From NCBI RefSeq assembly GCF_037392515.1, contig NC_090288.1, forward strand, positions 6,317,501-6,381,500: a DNA stretch of 64,000 bases. The letters are read 5' to 3'. Positions 10,860 to 22,854 of this stretch are shown here, piece by piece. Origin of the DNA: Haliotis asinina (taxonomy: Eukaryota > Mollusca > Gastropoda > Lepetellida > Haliotidae). Positions within the stretch are counted from its first letter, which is position 1. Every line of letters begins with the position of its first letter. The notes under the pieces were generated by a model, which saw only the letters and a program-made list of their open reading frames with translations, did not search any database and had not been told where the DNA came from. Both the position numbers and the translations under genes were made by a program.

Positions 10860-12515
10860 TATGTTCTACATGGGATCCCATTTCACAATTGAGCAAAGAT
10901 TCTCTAGATGAGTCGGACTCAACCACCCAAAAGTAGTAGAAACTATTCTGTACTGGTAAATGCAGGGACGGTGTAATGATATAGAATCAAAGAAGGCAGA
11001 AACAATGTGGGTGATATTGTATTGAGGGATGGATCGTAAGGAAACCATAGCATTATTAATTGTCGTTACCAAATGGTGGATTGAATCTGGTCGGAGATAC
11101 AAAATATGAAGTGTAATGTTAAAACCCGGTTAGAAAGTGTCGTTATGTATGTATGTCCATTGGACGCTGCAGGCATGACGATGTATATCAAAGTGAACGA
11201 GAAGATGAATGGGAAGGTTTATGTGTAACCCATTCATCCAGTCAAACAGGAGCAATAACAGCAGCTCAAAACCACAACTGATTTACATAATGAACACGGC
11301 TTGAGCAAATCCGTGGCTGGTGAACAATAAAAATGTCGGACTACATCATAGCAAAACACATCTTCTCCAGACAAAAAATATGCGGTTTTTCATCCCCAAA
11401 GACTGAACCTTTCCTAAATGCAATGAACCGGACAAAACAGTTAGATAGATGGATAAAGAAGTACATGACTATGAAAGATTTAAAAAATTACCCAGCATAG
11501 CCGACGGCTAAATAAGTAATTGACAACGTAAAATTTTAATGAGGTTTTGCGACTAAAGGCTCAATCTAAACCCATTATTTTACGTAATTAGAGGATTTAC
11601 TCGAGTGCGATATGCGAGGTAATTTATCATAGAATCAAAACATTCGGCACTTGTGATTTTTATCAAAGAATATTCCAGAAAGGATCAATACTTTGGCGGT
11701 TTCCACATGTTGCATCGGCGAACACCTTGTCCAGCATCAGAGACCCACTAGCTCATTGTGACACATCAAACGTAATTTTTTAAGACATTTTGACACTTGA
11801 GTGAGCTGGGTAAGATCAGGTTTCAGCTGTTGGTGAGTCAGCCGGGGTTTGTATTGCCTGTAAGACCATCCATAGCTTTATTCGGTCCTCATAACACTTT
11901 ACAAGATACTCCTGGATCTCTTTTAGCGGTCCTCAGGGAGGCTTGTTGTGACATCGTTGTCGGTGGATAATACAGTAGGCTCAGGGTATACTTGATCATG
12001 ACTGCCGGATGACAGCAACGACCCCTAGGGACGCCGTAGCAGTGTATGCTGGCTCCACGATGGAGGACGTGCTGTTGTAGGTCAGGAAAAAACTACGTGA
12101 ACAGTTTTGAAAGAATTTAGAGTGCAGAGAGACATGAATTTGGCTGTTGTGGCGTGTTTGGAAGGTTCAGGATGAGGACATAAAAGTGATGATGTTTGGG
12201 GGGATTTCAAAGGTGTATAAATCCCAATTTGTCTCATTCGGGAAAAATACACACACATGCACGCGCTCACGCACACACAAATAGGATATCATTAATATAT
12301 TATTTTTGAAATAGTTAAATAGTCAGTCATATTTTTTAAACTCGACAATGTCCTCTACGAGTATTTATCTATCTATCTATATATCAATAATATAGTATCT
12401 TCAAAATAACTAATAATAGATAGACTTCGATTTCTAGTACCCCCTGCCGTGACAGTGGTGGTGTCATATTCAAATTTGCTGAAGGCGACTTAAACTCACT
12501 TACTCTTTGAACACG
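10860..12515. other. Non-coding stretch without recognised features
   Basis: AT-rich sequence with a few short simple repeats (a ca-rich run at about 12250-12280 and tatctatctatctat at about 12366). No exon-like segment was recognised on either strand. Confidence 0.5.
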
Positions 12516-12518
12516 GCC

Positions 12519-12665
12519 GGTTCGGTAGCCTCGTGGGGAAAGCGTTCGCTCGTCACGCCGAAGACGGGGGTTCGGCTCCCTTTATAGGTTACAATGCGTG
12601 GTTGCCATTTCTCGTGTCCTCCGCCGTGATATTGCTGGAATACTGTTAAGGGGTGTAACACCATT
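12519..12665 (+). mobile_element. SINE-A copy (tRNA-type)
   Basis: It has the A-box region ttcggtagcctcgtggggaa, then gttcgctcgtcacgccgaag, the B-box-like gggttcggctccc, and the gtgatattgctggaatactg block. The usual actcactc tail is absent or decayed. Confidence 0.8.
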
Positions 12666-12669
12666 CTCA

Positions 12670-14025
12670 CTAACTTCCTCAGGACCTATTTCTTTCATAC
12701 ATGCACTTTAGTGGCAGTTTATTTTTTCATGTTATAGTGTTTATCGAGTGTGACAATAATCAGTGCCAAACATAGACTACTCTTGGCCAGTTTCGTAACC
12801 TTAGCGATGACATAGGAATCAGGTTTGACCTGGACAATCCACTTCCTCGCTTTCACTGACGAAAACACATTTATCATAGAGATAAGTGACGATGTAATAA
12901 TTGAATGATATGACCGGATCTAGGGAGTATATCCACGTATTCATCCGCCGTTGGGGACCATGGCGATTTACTTATGCGCTGAATGTAGCCACTTTTACGT
13001 TAGATTGCCCACCTCTTCATATAAGTGTTGGCAGTGGGTGATTGGAGACAGGACGATCCCAACGTTGTGATACGGCCTGATCCGAACGCATTTATATCGA
13101 GAACTATTTAATGTAGCGGAAGAAGACGGATTACTTGTCTGAGCACGTAAGTCTAGGAGCTGACAAGATGATTACGCCCGTATGCCCCTAGTCGCCTACT
13201 TACCACCTACTTAGCTTGTCGACCTCCGCGGGATCGTCCCAGCATTGACAGCACGAACCTCAAACGGGCCAATGTCACATCTTAAGGACCTAGGCACCGC
13301 TCAACACGACAATGATGTCGCCACAGGGATTACTCGGCGTTCAGAGCTCCTTGCCGGGACGGATTCCCTGCAACGCTCTTTGCATGGCTGGGCAGTCGGG
13401 TGTTGGGCAGCGTGAGAGGTGATCTCGCTGATTTGACGACAGACATTTTTTCTGTGATTGATTGAAAAAGAATTGTTTTTTCGGCTCAGATGTACGACTT
13501 GTAACAAAGTTTATCTCAACGCTTTTCTGATGCGTTTCCGGTTGACATATTGCCTGAGATCAATGATCTTTAGAGGTGGTTGTTCGTGAATAATTTGGTT
13601 TATTTTGAAACGGGTGTGAATTTAAATCTTTTAACTTTTAAATCTTTTCAGAGATTTAAAGTTTGACATTATGTAGTTGTTTAAAGGGCAAACGGACAAA
13701 TAGTGCGCTGAAGAATGTCCTGGGTGAGTGAGTGAATGAAAAGAAGTTGCGATATTTTCATCAACAGCAATAAAACTGTTACCCAGAGGCGCTGTCATGT
13801 GAATCTTATTCTTCCAACACCGTGTCCATTTTGAAGGCCCATTTCGGCGTCATTTTAAGGAATCGGTGCGTCTAGCTGGATCGGGTGGCTGACACGTTCC
13901 ATCGTACCCCATTTGTATAAATCAGTACTCATGGTGTCAGTCACTGTTTGTCCGTATAGCTGGTATAATGCTGAATGCCTAAAACAATACTCACATAGTG
14001 ATGCTTGTTCCCGACATCGTCACAA
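12670..14025. other. Non-coding stretch without recognised features
   Basis: Mixed sequence, including a modestly GC-richer part at about 12950-13420 with cgggatcgtcccagcattga. A gggtgagtgagtgaatg at about 13721 is a lone SINE tail remnant. No gene was seen. Confidence 0.45.
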
Positions 14026-14027
14026 GA

Positions 14028-14130
14028 GTGTGTGAGTTTAGTTTTACGCCACACTCAGCAATATTCCTGTCTATAAATGAGTCTGGACGAGGCATCAGCA
14101 TCAATCTACTCCTCGCAAGAACCGGGTGAT
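14028..14130 (-). mobile_element. SINE-B fragment (tail end)
   Basis: gtgtgagtttagttttacgc, cacactcagcaatattcctg and gagtctggac match the tail half of the family. The rest is diverged. Confidence 0.6.
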
Positions 14131-16290
14131 CTTTTTGTAGCAATATCCGTGCAAGTGACAACATATAAATTCTTAAAAGAATGCGGCTGTGCTGATTGTA
14201 TGAAACATTAGCATATATTCAGTGACATCGGCGTAGCCATGATTACAGTGTCATCTCTCGCAAGTCCAAAGAGTAATCTCTGTATGACGACAATGTTTAA
14301 ACCTCACTCGAGGGAGTTTCATCAAATCTAGCGTCTAAAACAAGCACCGCGTTGAGCGTTACCTCCCACAGCAAGCTGATACGATGTAACTGGAACAACG
14401 AAGAAGAAACGTAAAACCGACTCACTGACTCACGCTTCATTTCCTAATCGCCATGTTCATATATGATACTGTGGTGTAAGACAAGGCTAATTATTGGCTT
14501 TCAGGAAATATAATTTTGATTGGAACTTCATATGACGCTTTGGGGTGAAGACGGACGCCAATTGATGTGTAGGGCAAGGTGAGTATCTTTAACACAGGGA
14601 GCTCGAGTGTGGCCTCATATCAAATTAGATTGGCAGCATTTACCCAAACACGACACCTTTTAGCACGATGATTACGACCTTAGGGTTACGTCCTCAAATA
14701 CCCCTGAGCTATATTTCACCGATAGTTAATCCAAATAATATTCGGACACTACATTTCCTACTTTCGGGAGTTGTCCTCCTAGTTTTCGTTCTCGAGATAA
14801 AAAAATCAGGTATGCTGAATTACCCGTGACGAAATCAATAAGCCCAGAGGCCTGGATAATTTGAAGGATCACGTGCTTACCTCTATGGAGGTTTGGTTAG
14901 ATCACAGTCGGGTGGCACCGGCGTAAATGAGCTGTATATATATTATCACTGGACGGATCTTCATTTTCCTAAATATACCATTCAAAAAAATGTAGGGAAT
15001 ACTGGATTTACGAGACTGATAAAATGCAAATGATGAAGCCAAGGAGGAAACAGATGATGAAGAGAAGATGAAGGGAAAATGTGACAATTTACTCCATTTC
15101 TTCGAAATGTTTCATCTGCATAGGTAGATATTACAACTTTGTCTCATTTGCATTGCCATTGGCTGGTGTTATGCTCGCAAGAATGGAATATCCCTTACTT
15201 TCATGAAATGGTACATCAACCGGCATCCAGGATCCTGACAACCTCGTCTCCACCGATATCATCCCATTCAAATTTCCGGGAACCAAATACAGTTACCACC
15301 GTTGTGTCGAAATACTTCGAGTTATCGGGGGTTTGATACACCCATAAAATAATGACTTATGACGAATATGCAGGGGAAGGTTTTAACTTCGAGGTTGTAA
15401 GTTCGTCTCATCGAATTTCGAAGTGTGAGACTATCGCAGCTAGGAGATAACAGCGTTCTGGAATAATGTTTTTGATAGCTCCCGAAATCATTTGGGTGAT
15501 GACCACCAGTGAATCAGCACCGTCTCCTGTCCGTCTATCAGACCAAATTACAACCCACGTCACATTTAACTATTTGCAGGAAAGACGATGAAAAACTATA
15601 CAAATCAGCGTTAAGACAAGAATGACCCAGAGTGTAAGTCGACTCGAGACAATGGCAGCTGTTGTAAAATACCTTAGGCCAAGGATAATGAAATCAAATG
15701 AAACAGTACAAAGTAGAAATGCCCGGACATATTACCAACTCCGTTTCTGATCCAATGTGCGCAAATATTTTATGTTTGCCCATGAAGAGTACATCATCCC
15801 CTGTTGAACATCAGCATCTTCATTTATCCACAAGGAACCAGGGTAGTACCGGTAACAAACGATGTAGCTGACCTTTGAGGTTTTGGCCGTTGTTGTCGGG
15901 TCACCAAGTGTCTGGATTTAAATGTCACGTCGCATTATATCAGCCCTCAGGTTTACTTGTCTCAGTAAAGGAACTCGTCAATTGTCTGTTGGTCCGTTTT
16001 GCAACTTTCTTGATAATGCGTGTGTCTAATAAAACAGCAACAGTTACTTCATATTTGTGGCTTGTTCTGTGATTTATTTGCTCGTTAGCCTTCATTGAAA
16101 GGATTTGCCAGATTTACGTCCATGATCTACAGAATTAAGTGAGTAATGGAGTAATTTTTGAAGTAATACGTCCCATAATACCGTCAGTATTTCCTGAGGG
16201 CGACAGCGCAATACAGGTGTTTTATTGTTATATTGACCGTGCTATTGCGCTAAGATGAAATGGAACTTAACGTTGTGCGCGAATATTGTC
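14131..16290. other. Non-coding stretch without recognised features
   Basis: Several 60-65 codon open frames on both strands (for example 15139-15336, 15875-16072) have no splice context or motif I recognise. Confidence 0.45.
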
Positions 16291-16299
16291 GTATATATC

Positions 16300-16307
16300 G
16301 TGTGTGT

Positions 16308-16384
<77 letters not shown>

Positions 16385-16397
16385 TGTTTGTGTTTGT
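16300..16397. repeat. (TG)n microsatellite
   Basis: An almost uninterrupted TG run, with one TA near the start and tttg interruptions at the right end. Confidence 0.97.
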
Positions 16398-16699
16398 AAG
16401 CTTCACCGTCCATGACGAAGCATTCAAATGAAACTTGTAAGTTTGGAACAGTTACGCGCCGACGACGTCTCCTTCCCTCTCGAACACCCACGACAACGTC
16501 CACTTGTCCGGAAGTCTTTGGCATCTATGTCGCGGCCAGACATACTATTCTCTAAATTATTTCGAGTTACAAAGTGCTGACCTGACGTAAAACATATGTG
16601 CGGTGGGTACTTTCTCTGAACGGATTCAGAATTGTTTAACGGGGTCGTTTTAAATCCTTGTCCCAGGAACCTGTGAACATCTGGGGTAAAATTATCCCA

Positions 16700-16820
16700 C
16701 AGCAACCCGTGTTTGGGGTAAGAAGCGACTAAGGGGATCAGTTGTCAGCCACGCTGACTTAGTTGGCACATGCCATTATGTATCAGTTGCATAGATCGAT
16801 TCTCATGCTTTGTCACTGAA
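16700..16820 (+). mobile_element. SINE-B fragment (5' head)
   Basis: agaagcgactaaggggatca, then gctgacttagttggcacatg and gcatagatcgattctcatgc reproduce the head half of SINE-B in its forward orientation, truncated before the tail. Confidence 0.65.
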
Positions 16821-16824
16821 GGTT

Positions 16825-18330
16825 ACCGCAGTTTCACTATTTAGAACGTTTCATTTCGGATTAGCTGGGTTACAGTATAGAAATTTACTATCATGATTAA
16901 TGTGCCTCCATGGTGTAGAACGTTAATGTCCAGGGCAATGCATTTTCTGCCTGGAAGGTTACTACCGGAATAACAGGGTTTCAGTATGAGCCTTAAGGTG
17001 TCTTCACTGTTCTGGTTATCAAGGTCCTGATTAATGGGGTTTGTCTCTAAGGAATACTGCAGTTCTGGGTAAAAGTGTTTTCCAGTACAGAACATTCATT
17101 ATCAATGTGTCACTGTTGGTAAGTTCCAACCCAACGTAACTTTAGATCCATGCATCAGTCTCGATTGTTGTGCCTGTTTGTGCCCGCAACTTCGCACGAT
17201 AAAAATGATATAACTTTCAGCCAATGATAAAGCGACATTTAATCCGCAATACAATCAGGTATTCCAGAAAATATTATGTATTCACCACAAGACAAAACTT
17301 TACGCGTTAATAGTCCCAGAAAACCCTTTAAGAACTCATTGCCCGACAATGTTTACTTTGAAAGTATTGAGTTAGCTGAAGTTGTTCATCGCCGACACTT
17401 GTATCAGCTGTAATGCATCCAATCTCGAAGACTGCCATACTTCGAAATCTAATTTTCGTTTTCCATGTGGCTTCTCGCCAGGGCATCTCATTAAGGACCA
17501 AACAGAACTATTTTCATTTACAAAATTGTACCATGAATGATTACAATACACCATTAATTCATACCCAGCATCGTAAGTCGGTACTATATATGATAATGCG
17601 ACAACATGGCGCGAGGAATCCTTAATGTCGCTCCAGAAAAACTCTGTGCATTCAACTAACTGCTTCATTTCAACGGTGCCTGCTTCAAATAAATCTCAAA
17701 CAAGCCAAACATGGTCACCAGATGAAATAACAGAAGCAGTAAAATGGCAATGGAATATGTCTGGTTTGCAATGATTTTGTGCCTGTAGACATTAAATCAC
17801 ACTCATATTTCGTTTCAAGATCTGGATTTTGATTTACGCCTTTTCCACGTGTCTGCTGTTCTGAGCATGCGCGCCCACACACGTTTTCCTTCACTGACAC
17901 ATTAGGCACGTGCCAAACACCACGATTTCACGTGCAGGTGCGCGTGCGTTGGACGTTTCAAGGCACTTTCGTTCGTTCTTTGCTAAAAGAGCAGAGTTGT
18001 TGGCTTCCCGGCATCATAGCTGTTGTCAGATGCACACGCGCGCTGCTCGTGTAATTGACACTTGTGTCTGCCTATTGATTTGTACCGATCAAGGTCGTGC
18101 GGTACTTTATATCAGTAAATGAGGTCGATCGTTTCATACTCTTCGTCTTCATTGTATTTGGGCTTGTCGAAGGTATCGATGTCAGGAAGTCTGAAACAGA
18201 TATTGTGAGCATTTACAACACAATTATGGCGTGAGTGAAAGGTGACTGAGTAGAGATTTTACACCGAATTTCATTGCAGTGCTATCTCTGACTTAAAGAG
18301 GGGAAGTCATGCATTATTGTCTTCCTTATC
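16825..18330. other. Non-coding stretch without recognised features
   Basis: A 98-codon minus-strand open frame (17372-17668) and a GC-richer part around 17850-18070 with clustered cacgtg/gcgcgtg motifs are the only visible structure. Neither could be assigned to a gene. Confidence 0.4.
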
Positions 18331-18332
18331 GC

Positions 18333-18485
18333 AGTGGGGTAGCCAAACGATTAAGGTATTCGTTAGTGTCGTCGATACCCCGGGTTGGGTTCCCCACATT
18401 GCTAAAATATGTGAAACCACTTTCTGGTGTTCAGCGCCGGGATATTGCTAGAATATTGCTAAAAACTGCATTAAACATTACTCAT
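18333..18485 (+). mobile_element. SINE-A copy (tRNA-type)
   Basis: It has cagtggggtagccaaacgat, accccgggttgggttcccca, gtgaaaccactttctggtgt and gatattgctagaatattgct in family order. Confidence 0.8.
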
Positions 18486-18639
18486 TTAACGGCACTCACA
18501 GCAAATGTTACAGCTATAAATAGAATGCTGCAAAGAATCGAGTGCTTGATGCAACACCCACGTTTTCCTTTCTGAACAGCAATATTCCAGCAGCTGAAAC
18601 ACCACTAAAGATCCTGGTTAGAACTTCATCGGCCCATGA

Positions 18640-18690
18640 TTGCCGTAAAAGGGGACTAACGGGACTGGGTGGTCAGGCTCACTGAACAAG
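18640..18690 (+). mobile_element. SINE-B fragment
   Basis: aaggggactaacgggactgg then gtggtcaggctcactg matches the promoter-proximal part of SINE-B only. Confidence 0.5.
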
Positions 18691-18821
18691 CAAACAAACA
18701 AAAACAAGAGACAGAATGAAACAAACAACCCCAAACCGAACCTCACAGTCCGATCAAAGGAGTCACATTTAAGTCTGTTCTCACTCCGCGGTATATGACA
18801 CAAGTTAATGCTTGGAAACCA

Positions 18822-18932
18822 CATCCTTACCTCAGGTATTTTACCTCCAATACAACCATTTCGCTGCTAGTGAACCCACATCCTAACTCAAGAATTTTAT
18901 CTCCTACACAACCATTTGGCTGCAAGTATCTC
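18822..18932. repeat. Two-copy tandem repeat of about 55 bp
   Basis: ccacatccttacctcaggta ... caaccatttcgctgctag is followed by ccacatcctaactcaagaat ... caaccatttggctgcaag. This is a simple duplication, now about 15-20% diverged by eye. Confidence 0.7.
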
Positions 18933-18939
18933 TTGTAGA

Positions 18940-21060
18940 AAACTGCACAAGGACATATACAGCCAATGGGTATTAAGGCTGCTTTTAAACTGCTACAAAA
19001 ATCATAACAAGACTTATCCATTCCAACACCTGATGCCAGCTGTTACCCAACCCGGGCTTATGGTGCTTATGACTAGTCGTACAATGGACTACTTTCAGAA
19101 GTGACTGTTGTTAACTTTGGCTTAAAGCAAATTTACTTGCTCACAGCTTATAAACTTCTGGACAATGTTAAAAAGCACAGGACATAAGATTTTTAAAACG
19201 TTCGTGTGGACTGGCTGTAAAGCGAACGATTAAGCACTTCATCAGCACAAAACACACCTTTAAGCGATGATGGCTAACATCAAAAGTGTCGCGTTATTAG
19301 CCTCTCTGTTGGGATCAGGACGTTCCTAGAAGTGACTGTCGTTATCTGGTCATCCTCCTCCTAAACACATTAAAACAAATCGGTGATAGTGCCAGTCCAC
19401 ACCTTTATATAAAACACTGTCGGGTTCGACGCAGATAAATCAATCCGATCTTCCTAGCTGAAGAGCTCTCAAAAGGGTGATCATCGCGACAGCTTATTAA
19501 CCGGCAATTGAGAGTCTTTGAAATGGCCACATCATAGAAGTCCGTTACATTATCTGAAGCTTCTTCCAGACGTACACGTCGGAGTAATGTTTCCCGACTG
19601 TGGTAGATTCGCAACGGACCCTTAACGCTCAACACACTTTGAACTTTTTTCCTTTGATTAGCTCCACAAAACAACATCGTGAATCCGATGGTAAGTCCAT
19701 AAGCCGTTGTCGCGCATCAAGAAGTGGACGCCATTGAGTGACGTGTGGTTCTATTAGCCGTTTCAAATGAAATGGATATCAGCACAAATGATATCCTACA
19801 GGTCTGGGACAAAAGCCAAGCTCTGGGATCGCGAAGATTCGAAGAAAAACTATTTATTCCTAAAGCAGGAAATTTACCATTCCAAACATAGCTTTATAAT
19901 CTTTACAGCTCTACATCAACCACACTCGTGAAGATCAGTGTTTGAATTGTAGCACGACAACTCAACGAAGGATGAAAAATTGCAACACTGTTCTTTAATT
20001 ACGACACATATATAACTGAAACAGTCAACAGTAATGACAGGATGTGGTGGGGACTATGAGAGAGGCTAAGCACTTCTCAGACGCAGACCAAGTCCAACCA
20101 ACGTTGTTCTTCGGACTTCGCTGCTCAGCTGGTCTGCTAGTCTTGACAAAGTATCATTTTGACTTTTTTAATAAAGTGAAAAGGCAAACTCAATCCACTG
20201 ATTAGGACAGGGACTTGTTTCAAATCCACAGGAGGCAACATATTGAGACTTACAAGAACTAAGACGGACGAATGTTTGTGCCACAATTTAAGCGTTATTA
20301 AATTGTATTTTTTGTTAAATGATGTAAAAATATTTGGATGTATGGAAAATTTTGAAGAATATGAAGATGATAACATTGGAGAATGATAAACCATCCTGAT
20401 ACACACTTCACAGTTGAAATTATTAGCAAATTTATGTTTCCTTCTCTGATAGTAACGTAACGTGGTCCGAGTTTTAACTTCATTTTACAATGAATACACT
20501 CAGACGTTGACATTTTCGGAACAAACCTATTCGGTCGAACGGGGGACCAAACTGTGCAGAGGCGCAAGCCTGACGGAGAAGTCTGAACATAGGTTTGAAG
20601 CTAAATACAATTATAGCGGGTTGATGCGCTAGATCCCAATGTCAAATATTCCAGATTAGCCTCATGGTGACGAAAAACATTATTAACTACAGCCTGTTCG
20701 TTTCTCATTGCCACCATCTTTGATGATATTTATGCCGTTTCGGGGTGCTATGGTTGCCGTATTTGGATACTGTGACCGCCTTTTTGTGCTCTCGGCAACC
20801 GTTCTCGGGCTCTGTTGTAGCTGATACACGCATTTTGTTTCCATTTCAGACGATTAGTTTTCCGTTGCGTTTCGGTTTTAGAGGATATTGTGGCAGTGTC
20901 TGATGATTTTTGTTCTAGTTTGGTGTATATGAGTTCAGTTAGTTTTGATGATTTGTTCACCGTTGGTATGGTAGGCCTGTTGACTGGTGGTGTTGTCCGT
21001 TGGTCGGTGTCGGCGCCCTTCTGTACCTCAAGTTGCCTTCAGTGTCGGTGCTGCTTATAT
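18940..21060. other. Non-coding stretch without recognised features
   Basis: No exon recognised. Overlapping open frames around 20748-21210 exist on both strands but are chance-like. Confidence 0.4.
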
Positions 21061-21082
21061 GGGGACTGCTCCCCAGGAACAC

Positions 21083-21176
21083 GTCAGCAATACGTGAAGA
21101 CCAGTCAGCATCTCCCTGCACATCTTGTCGACGTAGCGACCAGTCAGCAAAACGTGGCGACCAGTCAGCATTTCTC
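21083..21176. repeat. Short direct repeats of gaccagtcagca
   Basis: Three spaced copies of gaccagtcagca, each near an acgt-containing segment. A weak local tandem duplication. Confidence 0.5.
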
Positions 21177-21369
21177 CAGACAATTGGCCAAAATATCACA
21201 ACTCAGTTAAATCTCTATCTATTCAATTAGCTAGTCATTAGTGGTGGCCAATACAATCATATTTTTATTTGCTCAATTTGGCCTTATCATCACAAGCTCT
21301 TGTCCCGCACTGACCAATTTTACAATCTACCATGGAAAGCAAGCCTGCCCGTGTACACAACCTCCAACC

Positions 21370-21470
21370 ATAGTGTTACTGAATTGGTGTTCAGCAACCC
21401 GTGCCTGTCGGAGGAGGCGACTTATGGGGTCGGGTGGTCAGGCTCGCTGGCATGGTTGACACAGTGCCCC
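21370..21470 (+). mobile_element. SINE-B fragment (5' head)
   Basis: ggaggcgacttatggggtcg, ggtggtcaggctcgctggca and ttgacacagtgcccc follow the forward SINE-B head, with a breakpoint before the 3' half. It is directly followed by a SINE-A copy. Confidence 0.7.
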
Positions 21471-21491
21471 AGTTGCAAGATGGATCCTTAA

Positions 21492-21645
21492 GCGGTGGGG
21501 TGGTCTAGTGGTTGAAGAGTTCGCTCGTCACGCCGAAGACCCAAGTTCGATTCCCCAGATTGGTTAGATGTTCCAAGTCCATATCTGGTGTCACTAGCCG
21601 TGGTTGCTGGAATATTGCTAAAAGAGGCTGAAAACCATCATCATT
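21492..21645 (+). mobile_element. SINE-A copy (tRNA-type)
   Basis: The A-box gtggtctagtggttgaagag, gttcgctcgtcacgccgaag and the B-box caagttcgattcc are nearly intact. It then has gctggaatattgctaaaaga and a catcattcagtcagtc tail. One of the better-preserved copies. Confidence 0.88.
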
Positions 21646-21649
21646 CAGT

Positions 21650-22579
21650 CAGTCCAGCATTAGCCACTATCAGTTATGGCGGAATACCTTCTACATTTGG
21701 TACAGGTATAAACATGGTAACTCACTGTACAGTTTGTTTTGACTGTTTGTATATACTTATATAATTCATCAAACAGGTCAGTGTTTCACAAGACAGCAAG
21801 TCGACTCATCGTACATTAAAGGGCGCATTCTCTACAGCTAACTTAACGGCTCAGCATGTCGACTATTAACTGCAGACCAATTTTTCCATCACTCAGTAAC
21901 ACATAAATCATTTTTGAAAATTACAGGAATGGAAAAGACGTCTTTGGGGTATAGGTCAGAGGAATGATGCTGTTCTTGGAACTTTGCAAATAATTGTCGG
22001 AAACCTTCTGGACTCTTGTCTGGCCGTTTTCCGGCATTTTTTCTCAGTGCAAGGAGAACCGATTGCCTTGTCCCGCTGTTCCGTTTCCGAGAATACATCT
22101 CTTACTTCGAAAGGACTTAATTATGTAACCTGAGTTCGCCTGTCCTTACATCATTATACCTTTGGGTGCATTAAAATTAAAAGTGATAATTTAAAAGGTA
22201 ATCACGGGTAGTTGTTAATGTCACTTTATAGCTGTATATGGATACCAGGTAGAAAGGAAACAATTTCTTTTTCTCTCACAGTGCTTATCCAGTTTAAGAC
22301 GTTGTGAGGACCAGGGACCCTTGCTGTTAAAGCGTTCACCTCTTAATGCTCTCTTTCTAATCCCAGTTGGGTACAATGAAATACACTCATTTTCCCCGCC
22401 CCTTCACCCCTAAGTCGTGCTGCTGACTTACAATAAAGGGGTGTCGAAGAATCAGTGTGCGAAATAAATTTAGTTTCTAATATTTGCTCTCTAGTCGGGC
22501 TAGCTATGCCGGAATGTTACCAGCCCATAAAATAATCAACTAACTCGAAATGCGACCAATATTCCGTGTTCAAACTTAC
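21650..22579. other. Region where the next gene's last exon should be sought
   Basis: It lies just downstream (minus strand) of the last recognised exon of the large gene. A 69-codon open frame (22098-21889, minus) with a basic start is present. The acceptors I can see do not give a convincing phase-2 continuation resembling the paralogue's PKILESAPPTPRSTSSLG ending. Confidence 0.35.
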
Positions 22580-22854
22580 TTTGCATAAGACTTAAGAACG
22601 GCGAGCTGGTCCTCCCTGACCATGCTGGGGTCCAGCCTCCCATCCTTTAGATCCCGAGCTTGCTTCTTCATCAGGAAGCTGGAGAACTTGCTCAGGGCGT
22701 TGCCCAGCGGGTTCATGTCTCTCTGGGGGGACGGGGGACGCTGTCGAGGGGGCATGACGTATTTCTGGTCTGACATGTCCAGTGGGTTGTCGACGATGTT
22801 GTCGTGCAGCGACATGAACAGCGGGATGTAGCACATGTAGTCGAGGAAGGAGAT
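22580..22854 (-). CDS. Exon 19: second EF-hand half and Pro-rich linker
   Basis: Phase 0 to 2, 275 nt, residues about 930-1020. It begins ISFLDYMCYIPLF, the exit helix of an EF-hand-like unit. HDNIVDNPLDMS follows, then a Pro/Arg-rich linker (PPRQRPPSPQRD), then a helical end LAVLKSYA. The donor aaa|gtaagt is near-consensus. The paralogue's matching exon is 278 nt with the same phases. If the donor were unused, a stop (TAA) would follow immediately. Confidence 0.9.

Noticed and set aside
12519-12600. A functional tRNA gene
   Set aside because: The A- and B-box-like sequences belong to dispersed SINE copies that continue past the tRNA-like part and do not fold as a full cloverleaf by eye.
16242-16524. 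Thr/His-rich reading frames
   Set aside because: They are translations of the TG microsatellite.
17372-17668. A 98-codon minus-strand frame as a gene
   Set aside because: No recognisable domain, splice sites or coding-like composition; length within chance for AT-rich DNA.
21889-22098. The 69-codon basic frame as the terminal exon of the large gene
   Set aside because: No acceptor gives phase 2 into this frame and it does not resemble the paralogue's last exon.
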